From positions 62,001 to 126,000 of the forward strand of contig QKWP01001108.1 of assembly GCA_003550325.1 (NCBI GenBank): DNA of 64,000 bases, written 5' to 3'. Within the stretch, counting starts at the first letter, position 1. Each line of letters opens with the position of its first letter. Positions 11,593-22,913 of the stretch are shown piece by piece. Below the pieces are notes generated by a model that saw nothing but the letters and a program-made list of their open reading frames with translations, searched no databases and had not been told where the DNA came from. The DNA comes from Gigaspora rosea (taxonomy: Eukaryota > Glomeromycota > Glomeromycetes > Diversisporales > Gigasporaceae). The position numbers were made by a program, and so were the translations under genes.

Positions 11593-12972
11593 CAACACCC
11601 TTATTGTACGACCATAGAATTTTAATGTTTGTTCAATATTGTAGAAAAAACTGGTGTCGTTTTGGCCCTTAAGAGTTTAATTCAGTGATATTTACCAAAT
11701 CGTTTAACAAATCTAAATTTAATGGCATAATTGCTTAACAAATTCAGTGTAAACAATGGCAAAATCATTTTGACAAATCCAATGTTAATAATGACAAAAT
11801 CGTTTAACAAATCCAAAGTTAATGGCAAAATCTTTAAACGTCGAAAGTCATGAAATTTTATATTTATGTCTAGTAATATTTTAAGAAATTTTATGTATGT
11901 AATTATCAAAATTTAAGCGGATTAAAGCACTTTTAAAATACTTAAGTTTTTACATATTTGATTTTTTTTATTATTTATATGTCATTGGGTTTTCTTATAT
12001 CATCGAAAATTTTGCTAGTACAAAAAAATAATAAGGAACGGCTGCGAGATTGCTAATTTCCCCTAACAGCTAAGCAGCTAAGTTCGCCTCTTATTGAATG
12101 AAATTCTGATCTAACAAATATTGTTGCTGCGCAACACAATTGCGCAAAAACCAGGAACAAAGTATCAGTAAATTAATTTAAAACTTTGCAAATTTTGTAA
12201 ACTTAAAATTCTAATTTGTTATTTATAATTGATTAATTATTTGTATACTAATTTGATCTTAGTATATTATATTGAATTTAACTATTTTTAACACCTGGTT
12301 AAAGTTATAAATTTTAACCACCCTTTATTTTTATAGAAGCTTTTTATATAAAAAATTATTCTTTAAAGATTAGGGTTAGGGTAAGGGTATAGGTATATTA
12401 AGTTAGAGGATGGATTGATTATTTATATGCAAAATTAGATGCCAAAAACTTTTATTTAATAGCCCAAAGCTAGTTTTTGTAATAAAATTTTGTGATATTG
12501 ATAATTTTTTGATTTTTTTCTAAATTTTTTTAAAATTTTCTTTATTTTGTTACACAAGATCCTGCGACCTGATTGGTAAATTATAGGGTAGTTATATCAC
12601 TAGGGGCAAGTTAGCAACACTCAATTATATTTATAGCAATTATTTACCAAAAAAATTATAGTATACATATATTATGATATACCAGTATACTATATTAATT
12701 CCACACAAAATTTTCAAAAAATGTCAACAAATGAATATATTACAGAACCCAAAGTTAATTAACCGAATTGGTTAAAAGATAAAGGAAAAATATAGATTAT
12801 TTAAATCATTAGCTAACACTCGTTAAGATAGAGTTACTGTAAAAATAATTCTGTTATAGAACTTACTGTATTCTAATAATATACGTTATGTTAGTTATCA
12901 TAATATTATTATGAATTATGTAAAAAATAATGATATAGAACTTGTCATTTTGATGATATACACAGTATGTAG
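11593..12972. other. A+T-rich intergenic DNA, no gene seen
   Basis: No gene is supported; a 75-codon minus frame at 11682-11909 is built from repeated aatttaatgg-like words and is rejected. A ttagggttaggg motif lies near 12370. A short GC-bearing hairpin (gctgcgcaac) followed by aaccaggaac at about 12127-12155 recurs inverted at 49542-49577. Confidence 0.45.
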
Positions 12973-13238
12973 TGTAATGGTTAAATGGAAGAGCAATACG
13001 AAATAATGTCCATTGGCCAATCCAGCTCTAACCATATACGGAGAATTCAAGTCTTAATAAACTGCGGCGAAGTTACAAGTCAATTCAGTCCGTCGAATTG
13101 AGTTTTGCAAGGTTCATTAAAGTTAAAGTCGAATTCAAGAGAAAACTCAGGTAAGTATATGAAACTTTATATTTCTATTCTAAAGTGTACATGAAAACTT
13201 CTGCCATGACTTTATTCAATTTCAGGTGTTTATATACA
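12973..13238. repeat. Left LTR-like direct repeat (266 bp)
   Basis: It begins tgtaatggttaaatgg and ends gtgtttatataca, thus TG...CA. It matches 15966-16212 in the same orientation at about 93 percent by eye, except for a 19-bp segment present only here (near 13205-13224). No primer-binding site is recognised after it. Confidence 0.65.
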
Positions 13239-13253
13239 TTTAAAATCTTAAGA

Positions 13254-13386
13254 GCATTACGTCGAATTTCTAGCAATACGCTAAAAATTAAGTGTTACAT
13301 TGAAATTCTAGTGTGATACCAAAATTTTAGCACTACGCTGAAAAACTAGCATTACGTGGAAAAACTAGCATCACGCTATAATTACA
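13254..13386. repeat. Minisatellite, seven 19-bp units
   Basis: Seven consecutive 19-bp units run exactly end to end, for example gcattacgtcgaatttcta, gcactacgctgaaaaacta and gcattacgtggaaaaacta. The first third (G-x-x-x-x-A-C/T-G) is best conserved. It starts 15 bp inside the left LTR-like repeat. Confidence 0.8.
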
Positions 13387-13599
13387 CCACCCAGCCACTA
13401 TTAACCTCCATTTTAGTATGAATTATTAATATGGGAATAATACAGGTAAGAGAATTATTTACAATTTCGAAATTTACATTTTTAATTCGTTACATTTTCA
13501 CCCTTTAGGATTGAGCTCCTGCGAAATCCTTAAGTACTAGAACTTCTTAAAAAAATTTTATTTTATCTTTTTTTTTTATACGTAAAATGGTTTCTTAAT

Positions 13600-15720
13600 A
13601 CAACCGTATGACTTCTTCTCTGGGATCGAAGACTGAAACGTGGGACCAATTTATTGGTAAGTATTTGAGACATTGGTTTATTTGGTATATTCCACTATTA
13701 CTAACTTTCTTCTTTTCTTTATTTTCCTTCCATTCTTTATCTCTTATTTTATGTGCTACGATTATACCCTTACTTTCGTCTTTTCCTTTTCCTTTTTCTT
13801 GACTTCGTTTTTAACTATTAATATCACTCCTGTGGCACAGATGTCTTCCTGTTTATGGTTATCTTCAAGGCTTTCATATTTTTCCGTCAAGATATCTCTG
13901 TCAGCACGTTTCAGAAGTTTATTTTCTTCTTTTTCTAATGCACTTGTATCAATAGGTTTAATTTCTAAAGCTTTGTCTAGGTCATCGAGTGGTTTTTCGA
14001 AGTTGATATTATGGTGGTAAACTTTCGTTTCTTCTAGTTCATTTTCTCTATCTCGCTTAATCATTTTTCTTAACTCGGTTACCTTCTTTATCCATAACTC
14101 GGCAGCTTCTTCTAATTTTTTTTCTAAGAAATCTTTTTTTCTAAGGTGACTAGGTCCATTGGTGTTTTTTCCGTTTAGATAACAATTACCAACCATAAAT
14201 GTTCTATTAGTGTCACCTGACTCAGCTGACATGAGATGGCCATTGGAGGTTTTACATTCGTCTTCTTTAACTCCTAATCCATCTGATAATGTTCTCCAAC
14301 ATCAAGCATCACTTTGGTAAATTCGATTATAGTACATTCATTTACTTTACTGATTACTTTTCGAGCCTCATCAATTTTTTATCTTTAGTTCACAGTTGCG
14401 ATTAAAAGCTTTTTCTTTAAGAATCAGCTTGAGTTTTCCGTCCACAACTTCTTCGAATTCCACAGGTACATTTTTCTTCTTTTTTTCTTTTATTTGATGC
14501 ATCTGGTTCTATTTGTTAACATAGTCCATTTTGCAGGTCTTCAAATGTCGATTGGGTTTGTTTCTTCAATTTCTATTTATTTCTGCAGCCGGGCTTAATC
14601 GTTCCATCCATGTGAGTTACTTCTGCGACTTTGACTAATTTTTGGCAATAGTCATACGTCTTATGTTCATCTGTTTTAGTTTCCATTTCTTTTTGTTGCC
14701 AGTTTCCAAGAATTCTACATCAAATATAATTCGGTTCAGCAAGGATTTTTGTTTCATTCAGTTCATCCTTCTCTTCATCCTTTTCAACTCCAATTCTTTG
14801 CTCTCGTCCATTTTATCAACGTTTGCAGGCTCAACAAATTTTGGATAAATATTAGGCGCTTTGTTTTCATCCCTTTTAATGACGACCTCTTCTTCTGATT
14901 TTCATCTAGGGGTTTTCAACTACATTTTTCTTTTTCTGTGGCCTATCTTTGCAGAATATCGTTACATTTGCTAAGTAATGTTTGAAGGGGTTTCAGATCG
15001 ATCCCTAATCCAAGAGCAACATCCTGAGGTGACTTCTTCTTAGGCTCATCGGGAACGTAATAGGTGTCGAGAACTTCTTCTACGGTAGGTCTTATTCTTT
15101 GCTGCTTCGAGGGCTCTTTTGGAGTATGAACTACAGTTCCAATTCAATTGCAATTTTTAAGGGTACGGGTTTTATCTTCTCACAATTTCAGGATTAGGTT
15201 GTCAAGTTCTTCTAGATATCTATTGATTAGGTCATTCAACTGCTATTTGATTTACAACCTCAGTCGTGCATTATGTTGCGGAATTTTCCTGTAGCATAGT
15301 AGGGGCCAAGAACCTCTTCGCTGTTTATTTCTTTTTGCCTTGATTTTACTGGGCGAGCTTCTTGGGGGACACTTTAATAAATGAAGGTATATATTTGATT
15401 TCTTCTAAATCTTCTTCATGGTCATTTTTAATTATATTTTCCACTACTTCCAAGGCAAATTCTAAGACTTCAGGAAGTTGTTCATCGTTAGGTGGGCTAG
15501 GAAAATTTTCAAAAATTATTTCTTAAACTTCTTCCATTTGCTCCAAGATAAGTGTCTTCATAAGCATAGTGCACTTTTCATCTAACGGCTTTACTTCCGA
15601 GTATTCGAGAATGGGATGACTCTCTCTTCAGCACTGAAGGCACAAGAGTTTCTTTAGTAGTCTTCTTCAAGTTTGTTTTTTAAGGATCGATTGCACTCTG
15701 TACACATTTTGGAGTACGTA
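13600..15720 (-). pseudogene. Decayed Sel1-repeat (possibly kinase-Sel1) gene
   Basis: The minus strand is purine-rich and Glu/Lys-coding but broken by many stops and frameshifts. The clearest piece is in 14232-13762, starting SAESGDTNRTFMVGNCYLNG, with GLGVKEDECK just upstream; this matches the Glomeromycotina Sel1 consensus (G-x-G-V-x-x-D-E then K-S-A-E-x-G-x-x-x-G). Other Sel1-like scraps are GVEKDEEKDE near 14790 and HKTYDYCQKL near 14660. Further upstream, IRPTVEEVLDTYY near 15080 resembles kinase subdomain XI. Kinase plus Sel1 architecture is common in these fungi, so a relic of such a gene is inferred. It lies wholly between the two LTR-like repeats. The kinase part is weakly supported. 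A plus-strand pyrimidine-rich frame (13608-14020) is its shadow. Confidence 0.55.
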
Positions 15721-15965
15721 GATATTGTAGGTGTACCGAGCAGGTGTTAGGTGTGATATAAAATTTTCATGTCAATTTTCAATTTTAAAATTCATATTTG
15801 CATTTTATAAGAGGATTTATATTTGTATGTTCGATTATTAATAAGTGAATGAAATTATTTTTATTTTATTTTTATTTTTATTTTATTTTATTTTTTTATT
15901 TTTATTATTTTTTTTTACATTTTTATAAAATTTTCGGATATCAATTTCACACAACTGGTACAAAA

Positions 15966-16212
15966 TGTAACGGTTAAATGGAAGAGCAATATGAAATAAT
16001 GTTTATTGACCAATCCAGCTCTAACCGTATACGGAGAATTCGAGTCATAATAAAATGCAGCGAAGTTACAAGTCAATTCAGTCCGTCGAATTGAGTCTCG
16101 CAAGGTTCATTAAAGTTAAAGTCGAATTCAAGGGAAAACTCATGTAAGTATATGAAACTTTATATTTCTATTCTAAAGTGTAAGTGAAAACTTCTGCAGG
16201 TGTTTATATACA
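15966..16212. repeat. Right LTR-like direct repeat (247 bp)
   Basis: It begins tgtaacggttaaatgg and ends gtgtttatataca, matching 12973-13238 in the same orientation with roughly 16 substitutions and one 19-bp gap. The bases outside the two repeats (tgtag and gctgg) do not form a convincing target duplication. A T-rich tract at 15845-15925, not a polypurine tract, precedes it. Confidence 0.65.
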
Positions 16213-16435
16213 GCTGGGTCTCTGATCACTATATCAAGATCACGAGAGAATTAATTAATTCGTATGTGAATAAGCAGAAATGAAGTTTCACTAATCCCCA
16301 ATGGATCAGGATGTTATTATTACTAATTGACTAATTTTTATAGGTCATCCTGTGATATTGCAAAAATATCAAAATAATCGCAAGGCAATATTTTATATAA
16401 AACTAATTACAGTAACATTAATAATAAATATTTAA

Positions 16436-17465
16436 AAGGGTGTGGCGACTTAGGGAAGTTGGTAAGTTGTCACCCCCAAGTGGCAGGTCTTGAGTTCAAA
16501 TCCCACTGACGACGCTTTTGAAAAAATAGACCTGTGTTCTGGTAACTGTTTCTTGTCGATCGGTTGGGTACATCACCTGTAGTCCTTGGTTACCATCTTG
16601 AATGGGAGCTTTTGGGCGAAGTTGTGTCTCGTGATACAGACAAATCCAAGGAACCGGAGAAACAAAAACCTATTTGGCAAGTCCCGAGTAAGGAGGTAGC
16701 TCTGATCTTCAACGGTGCTAACCAAAACTAGAATATTGGACCGAAACCTGGGAACCGGACGTTGTCCTTGGGGACAAGGTCTACCAACCTGGCCGCCGGA
16801 GTCACACCGGAGGAAAAGGACCCATGTTGAGAAATTGGGGACCAAGGGAGAAAAACCATAATGGCACCTAATGCCGAGTAGATAACCCTTCTGGGCCAAC
16901 TGGATTGGAAGTCTGGGAAAACAGTGAAGGACCGGTAGGAAAGTGATGGTGGGTACCAGGGTTGGAGCGAACCTTATAAGGGCAGAAGTAGGTAATGGTA
17001 GCGGTTGGGTATCCCCTGACTGCAAGTTGCTTGCCTCAGTGAGTGCGTAAGTTACTGAAGTGTAGGTAATACCTGTGTAGGACAGGGACTGCTCTACCAA
17101 GTTTACCCGCAAGGATAAATTAGTCCTAAGGGATGTAGGTAGTATCCGGGACTGTCTTCGACTGACTAATGTATCGGAGGGCTGTACCAGTGATCACAAG
17201 TAGGATTGACATGCGAAGCTTGGACCAGAGGGTTTAAATAGGCAATCCCCTAGTCGGGTTGTAGGTATGGCAACTAGTGTAGAACCTTCGGGCGGACTAC
17301 TTAAATTAGACAACCAAAAGTTGTACATGTGGCTAGTTGTACTCTCACTCAATATAATTCAATTGTGGGTGCGCCCAAAGAGGCGCCCTTGATCCACAGG
17401 CTTAATTAAATAAACTCTCACCCAAAGCGTGAACTTTGACACAAAAAAAAAAATAAAAATAAAAA
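16436..17465 (+). mobile_element. 1.03-kb SINE-like retroposon with tRNA-like head and A-rich tail
   Basis: A perfect 13-bp duplication, aataaatatttaa, flanks the block at 16423-16435 and 17466-17478. The 3' end is an A-rich tail (17441-17465), so insertion was by target-primed reverse transcription in plus orientation. The first 75 bases resemble a tRNA-type promoter: ttagggaagttgg is box-A-like and gagttcaaatcc is close to box B (GGTTCGANTCC). The tRNA stems do not pair well. The body is markedly richer in G+C and CpG than its surroundings. A 179-codon frame on the minus strand (17112-16573) has no family signal and is probably a by-product of composition. The perfect duplication suggests a recent insertion. 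It could also be the 5' and 3' parts of a LINE with its reverse transcriptase lost. Confidence 0.7.
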
Positions 17466-17478
17466 AATAAATATTTAA

Positions 17479-19509
17479 TCCTAAATTTATAATTTAAATG
17501 TAACATTATACTTTAATAATCTTAGGTGTAATACTATGTTTTTTTTAATTTCATATAAAGTTCACAAGCTTATGCTATTATTATTCTATATTGCTAATCT
17601 ACCTTATAATAAGATAATACACATGTATATATTCCTTTATTATCTTTTTATAAGTCTAATAGGCAAATTTGCCTGTTAAAATTTTTAAAATTTTAAATTA
17701 TTATTAATTTTAATTACTTCAACAACATCTTATAATCATTACAACTCCTTATAATCATTTAGTTTTTTCAATAATTATAAAAATTATGCTTATATAGAGG
17801 TTAAATTTTATATATTTATATAAAGAACTAAGTTATTTGTTATGTAAGTGACAACGGCTTATGTATCACTGAACCAATCAGATTTTAGAATCTAGTATAA
17901 CTAACACAATCAAAAAATAAAAAACAAACATAAGTAATATAAAAAAAGTTTTCTTTGAGCAATTTTACTATATATCCCCAAACCCTAACCCTAAACCTAG
18001 GTGCTCACTCTAACCCTAAACTAACAAAAGCTAAGCTTTATCAATACAAAGGCAATCTGCAGATGACATATCACATTCGTTGCATATAACTTAATCCTAT
18101 ATAAATTGGTTTAAAAATTAGTATATTTATAAGTAAATGTGATTATATGAAATGTAACTATAGAGAGGTTTGACTATAAATATTTTTATTTAAAGTATAT
18201 ATTATACTTTAAAGAAAAAACCTATTATACAATACATTATGTACACAGGTACTAATTAATTGATTTGTAAATCCACTTAATATGATCCACTTGTAAATGA
18301 AGTCACAGGGCGGAACATTATTGTGAGTCACTAGGCTTTCCATGTGACAATGAATCATGGGACTTGTGCAGTGCATGACGAAATGGTATTTGAGTAACCT
18401 GATGATCTGCATTGATTTCTTTGTTCTTTGAATTTCTTGCTCGACATAGTGTCCTGCTCTATCGCAAGAACAAGTCAGTTTTTTTTATTAAAAAGAAAGT
18501 AAAAATTTCAAAGTCTTCAAGAAATTTTCATGCTACTATTATCATAGCTGATAAATTATGGCAAAAAAAACTTTTTTTATATACACTTGTAAACTAGCAT
18601 TAGTGTACAATTATTATACCAATATAGTCAGTTTAGTGTTGGCCCCTGGACTGGACTGGACTAGTCTAGTCCAGTTCCAGTACTTACTGAAACTGGACCT
18701 AAATAATAAATATATTTATATTAAAAATAAATTATTGGCCGGAACGTAGCGACGGACCCTAAGTTTCTATGCAAAGTGATACAAAAATTACCTTTCTGAT
18801 GTGCTTCAATTGTAAAAATCTTGACAAATTTTACTTTTTTGATATACTTGCATATATATAATATAAATCTTATCAGAAATGGGATTTGGAAATTTTTTGT
18901 TTGTCCTCACACGTGTCTATATTTGTGCTTTTAATATTACCAACATTTGCATATTAACGTATTTGTGTAATATGATGAACATCATATAATGAGCTCCAGA
19001 CATATAATGCTATATATTAGCCTAGTATTTATAAAATTTTATAACTACATTTATATATTGTATAAGATTTATCTAATTATACAAATATATTAACTATTTG
19101 TTACTTAAAATTAACTGTTTGTATGTAACATTCAACTACTTAGATCACTTACCATGTGCCTGCAGATTGATTAATAAGTAGTTATTGCACAGGTCTTATA
19201 TGACAACTTGTGCTTTTTTCATTTACTTATTGGCACAAGATTGTTACATCAAGCACTATGCAATAAGATAGTTATTGTATGGGTATACTGAATAACCAGT
19301 TACATACATGGGTTCATATTTAAATGCTGTGCTGTCAGCATGGAATATGAACTCATATGTAACTAGGTTATTTACTATATACCCATACAATAACTATAAT
19401 TTACTGCAATTTATTAAAAATAATGAATTAATCTTATAAGTAATTTGCTAGTCAATTAAATTCATTATCATATTTTACACTATGAATCTTTAGTAAAATT
19501 GCTATAAGG
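17479..19509. other. A+T-rich repeat-derived DNA, no gene seen
   Basis: No gene is supported. It contains ccctaaccctaa-type words near 17980, a fragment resembling mariner-type ends near 18155, and a block of repeated ggact/agtcc words at 18650-18685 (also seen near 20570 and 36868). CpG is sparse beyond about 18.7 kb. Confidence 0.45.
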
Positions 19510-19510
19510 A

Positions 19511-20038
19511 TTACTATATGTTTCCAAAATAAGCTACCTTTTTTGGACTATTTTGGACAAAAAATCTGTGGTAGCTTCTTTTTAGATATAATTAATTTTT
19601 AGTTAATCGCCAATAGTCATTACATAAATCAATTATTAGTGCTTAAATAAACTTGTTTGGGAGATTATACTACACATATTCTAAAAGTTTCATCAAATTA
19701 GGAGTACTTTTTATTATTTGACTTTTAATTTCTATGTTCAACAAATATATTTTGTTAATAAAATTGTAATTTTTCATTAAATGTAAAAATTAAAATCCAA
19801 TTAATAAAATCTTTTTTAATTTTGTTATAAATTTTAGAATATATGTATTTTGACCTCCTGAATAAGTTTACTAAGCGACTTTAATCAATTTTCTTAGTAA
19901 AGTTTGGACTTTACTATATAGCAGCTTTTATTGATTGTAGTAGCTTATTTTCAGGTCAAAGAAAGTTTTGAATTTTTGACCAAAAGAGAGTATATTATTT
20001 TTAGAGATGGCTTATTTTTAGCAATATATAGTACTTTA
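19511..20038. mobile_element. MITE of the 'aataagctacc' family, copy 1
   Basis: The left end has ccaaaataagctacc and the right end ggcttatttttagcaatata, roughly inverted. The interior is a palindrome around 19780, with arms including gactttttattatttgactt-like words, and is shared with 39050-39355 and 57700-58085. There is no coding content. Confidence 0.55.
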
Positions 20039-20809
20039 ATTAATCTTAGTACTTGCAAATGATCTCAAAACTTTAATCTTAATCTTTTATATATATTCTT
20101 ATGATATTAAAATTCTAACAAATACTAGTAATACAAGCTTTCTAGTAGTAATTTCTCTAGAATAAGCTAAAATAGAAGGCCTTTGTAAATTTAATCTATT
20201 AAATTTTGAATTATTGGGACCTTAGTAATATATCACTATTTAGCAATCAGTATATATATATGTACATATGGGACATTAATAGAAAAGAGACAAATTTTTT
20301 CTAAGTAAAAGTTTTTGCAACTTTAAGTTAAAATAACTTAACAACTACTTAATAAATTTTTTTATTTTAATTTTATATAGTTATAGAATTAAACCAAACA
20401 AAATTTATTAAATTTAATATAGAAGTTGTTAAGATATTTTAATTTAAAATTTTAAAAAAAGTTACTAAAAATAATTTGTTTCTTTTTTATTAATGTTCTC
20501 CATATGTACAAATTATATAAAACTTATGGCCAATAAAAATTTTTTTAAACAAATTACATAAAAACTGGACTGAACTAGAACTGGAACTAGTTCCAATGGA
20601 ACAGTACAGTCCATTCCAGTTTTTAAAACTAGACTTAGGACTGTACCTAATACTAAATATGTAGTGTAAACCAGATTATAAATTTGAAGCTTCACAAAGA
20701 TGGTTCTTATATGAGATGCAAATTGGTCTTGAACTAAAAAAGTGCTATTAAAGTGAAACTGTTGACTAGGGTTTGTTGCATAAATACTATATTAAAAAAT
20801 TTAGATCCT
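20039..20809. other. CpG-poor A+T-rich DNA, no gene seen
   Basis: Nothing coding is supported. A cluster of actgg/ccagt and actag/ctagt words at 20565-20640 forms short hairpins and resembles 18650-18685. A 60-codon frame over it is treated as chance. Confidence 0.4.
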
Positions 20810-22260
20810 CATAATAATTTCCAGACCAGAAGGAGGAAAAGCAATAACTAATGCACCTTGCAGGAACACTATATTGACTTCTCTAGATTTTGTATTGTGA
20901 ATCCAAAGTAGAAAATGTATTAGTGGATGTATATACAAAAACATTACATTAACATTCTTTGGATCATGAAGACAAATCATAAAAGAGCAAAGTAGTGAAA
21001 GTATTAGTTGAAGAATACTATTTTGACTGCCCTAGATCTTAGTGAGAATAATCTCAAATTAGAAGGGAGAAAAGCACAAGCTGATGCTCTTTACAGGAAT
21101 ATATAAAAAAGAATAAGAAAAAGCAATAATAGTGTACTTTGCAAGAATGTTATACTAACTTCTTTTTTGGATCTTTATAATTATTTATAAGCAAAGCAGA
21201 AAAATGTCAGCAAAAAAATACTCTCTGAATCTTAGTAGAAGTAACCTCAGATAAAATTCATTAGCTGATGCACTTCACAAAAATATATCACTAAAATATC
21301 TGAAGTTTTGATCTAATGAGCAAATAGAGTAGAATGAGTTAACTTCTTTGGATCTCTGTAAAAATAATTTTGGTGTTATTTATTATAAATTTAGACTTGT
21401 TTGTTATTTATTATAAATTTAAAGTAGAAAAAGCATTAGCAGATTGTATTTTGCAAGAACACTATACTGATATATTTGAATCTGGAAGGCAATTATTAGG
21501 AGCAAAGTAGTAAAGGCATTAGCTAATGTACTTTGCAAAAACACTATATTAACTTTCCTGAAATTTAGTAAAATAATCTTGGATCAGAAGAAGAAAATAT
21601 ATGATACTTATTACAAATATGCTAAAATATTTGAATCTTTGATCTATTAAACTTGAAGTAGAGAGGAAATAAGCATAGTTAATGCTCTTTGTATGAATAT
21701 TATACTGACTTCTTTGGATCTTTGTCAAAATACACTTGGATTAAAAAAAGAAAAAGCACTTGCTAATGCATTTTGCAAGACTTTTCTGAGTTTTATTTTG
21801 AATAAACTTGGATCAAAAAGAGGAAAGTTAACAAATGCACTTTGCAAAAAAAAAAAAATAAAGTGAAAAAGTGTATTTAGGTTGTATTTGAAATCAAAAA
21901 AGGCAATACTAATAGACAGCATAGCCTAGGGGTATTATTGATACAGGATTTGAAAAAAAGAGAAAGTCTTATATGTAATTGCAGGAACACTATAGTGTTT
22001 ATTGGACATTCTAATAATGTTTTGGATTAGAAGAGAAAAAAGAGCAATAGCAAGATGCACAGATAAAAAAAAGAGTCATGCACAGGACCAAATTCTTATA
22101 CCTATATTATATAATCTATGAATCTTGAGAAGGTTGATTATAGATTAGAAGAAAGAAAAGATTGCAAATACACTTGTCAAAGTGATCTTTGAATCTTTAT
22201 GATAATAAAAATAATATGATTTGAATCAAAAAAGAAAAGCTAGCAGTTTTTTAAGAAGTT
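20810..22260 (+). pseudogene. Relic of a leucine-rich repeat (RNI-like) gene
   Basis: Over about 1.4 kb the plus strand repeats a block of about 84 bases (28 codons) many times: aaagca..gctaatgcactttgcaagaacactatactgacttctttggatctt and diverged variants. The best-preserved unit, 21023-21100, reads LTALDLSENNLKLEGRKA followed by QADALYRN. This fits the ribonuclease-inhibitor type repeat (LTSLxLSxNxLGxEGGKALAxAL) abundant in Glomeromycotina. Every unit carries stops or indels, so it cannot be translated as a whole. Such proteins are normally scaffolds for protein binding. The region is essentially without CpG, so decay by C-to-T change is likely. Start and end are approximate. Confidence 0.7.
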
Positions 22261-22737
22261 CTTCAAGCAGCATAATAACCCTATACAATAACAATAGTTA
22301 TGCTAGGGTTATTATTATGAAGATACCTTATTTGTAGTTTATATGAAGTTGAAGCATATATGAAAAGATAACAGCATATAGTTGTATACAATTAAAATTA
22401 TAGATGCAGGTAATAGAGATTATAGATACATATGCATACAGCAGAGATTATAAAGATATATGTAAAAGTAGATGCACAGGTCAAAATTATGCATATTGGT
22501 ATAATATCAGGTACCTGATATATATAATATATCTAGATGTTCTAGTATATTACTAGTATTGATATATCTCTTATTATTTACCAAAATGCAACCAATATAC
22601 TGCTAATATGCTACAGGAATTTGGTGAATTTATAGTAAAATACTGGGTGCATACTAGAGAATTTTTTTCTAGTATATGCCTAGTATTTATTAATTTAACT
22701 TGTATAAAAAAATAATTACTTATTTGAATTATAAATA

Positions 22738-22911
22738 CAGTCAGACCTCTTTAAGTGCACCCTTTCTAAGTGCACACCCTCTTTAAATGCATGCTTAAGT
22801 GCTGGCCCAAATATATACTTAACCTCTATAACTGCACTTTTTCTTATTATTCTCTAAATGCACATTATGAAAGTGTAGTCCCAAGAGCGTGCACTTAGAG
22901 AGGTCTGACTG
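22738..22911. mobile_element. 174-bp Tc1/mariner-like MITE
   Basis: The ends cagtcagacctctttaagtg and, on the other strand, cagtcagacctctctaagtg are near-identical inverted repeats. TA flanks both sides (22736-22737 and 22912-22913). Words such as agtgcac and gtgcactt recur inside. Diverged relatives appear near 18155, 39725-39898, 40836 and 42050. Confidence 0.8.
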
Positions 22912-22913
22912 TA

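Noticed and set aside
13608..14020. Overlapping plus-strand frames rich in Phe/Leu/Ser
   Set aside because: They are the pyrimidine-rich complement of the decayed Sel1-type sequence on the minus strand.
16573..17112. 179-codon open frame on the minus strand
   Set aside because: It lies antisense inside a retroposon with a tRNA-like head, has no recognisable domain, and open length is explained by the block's higher G+C.
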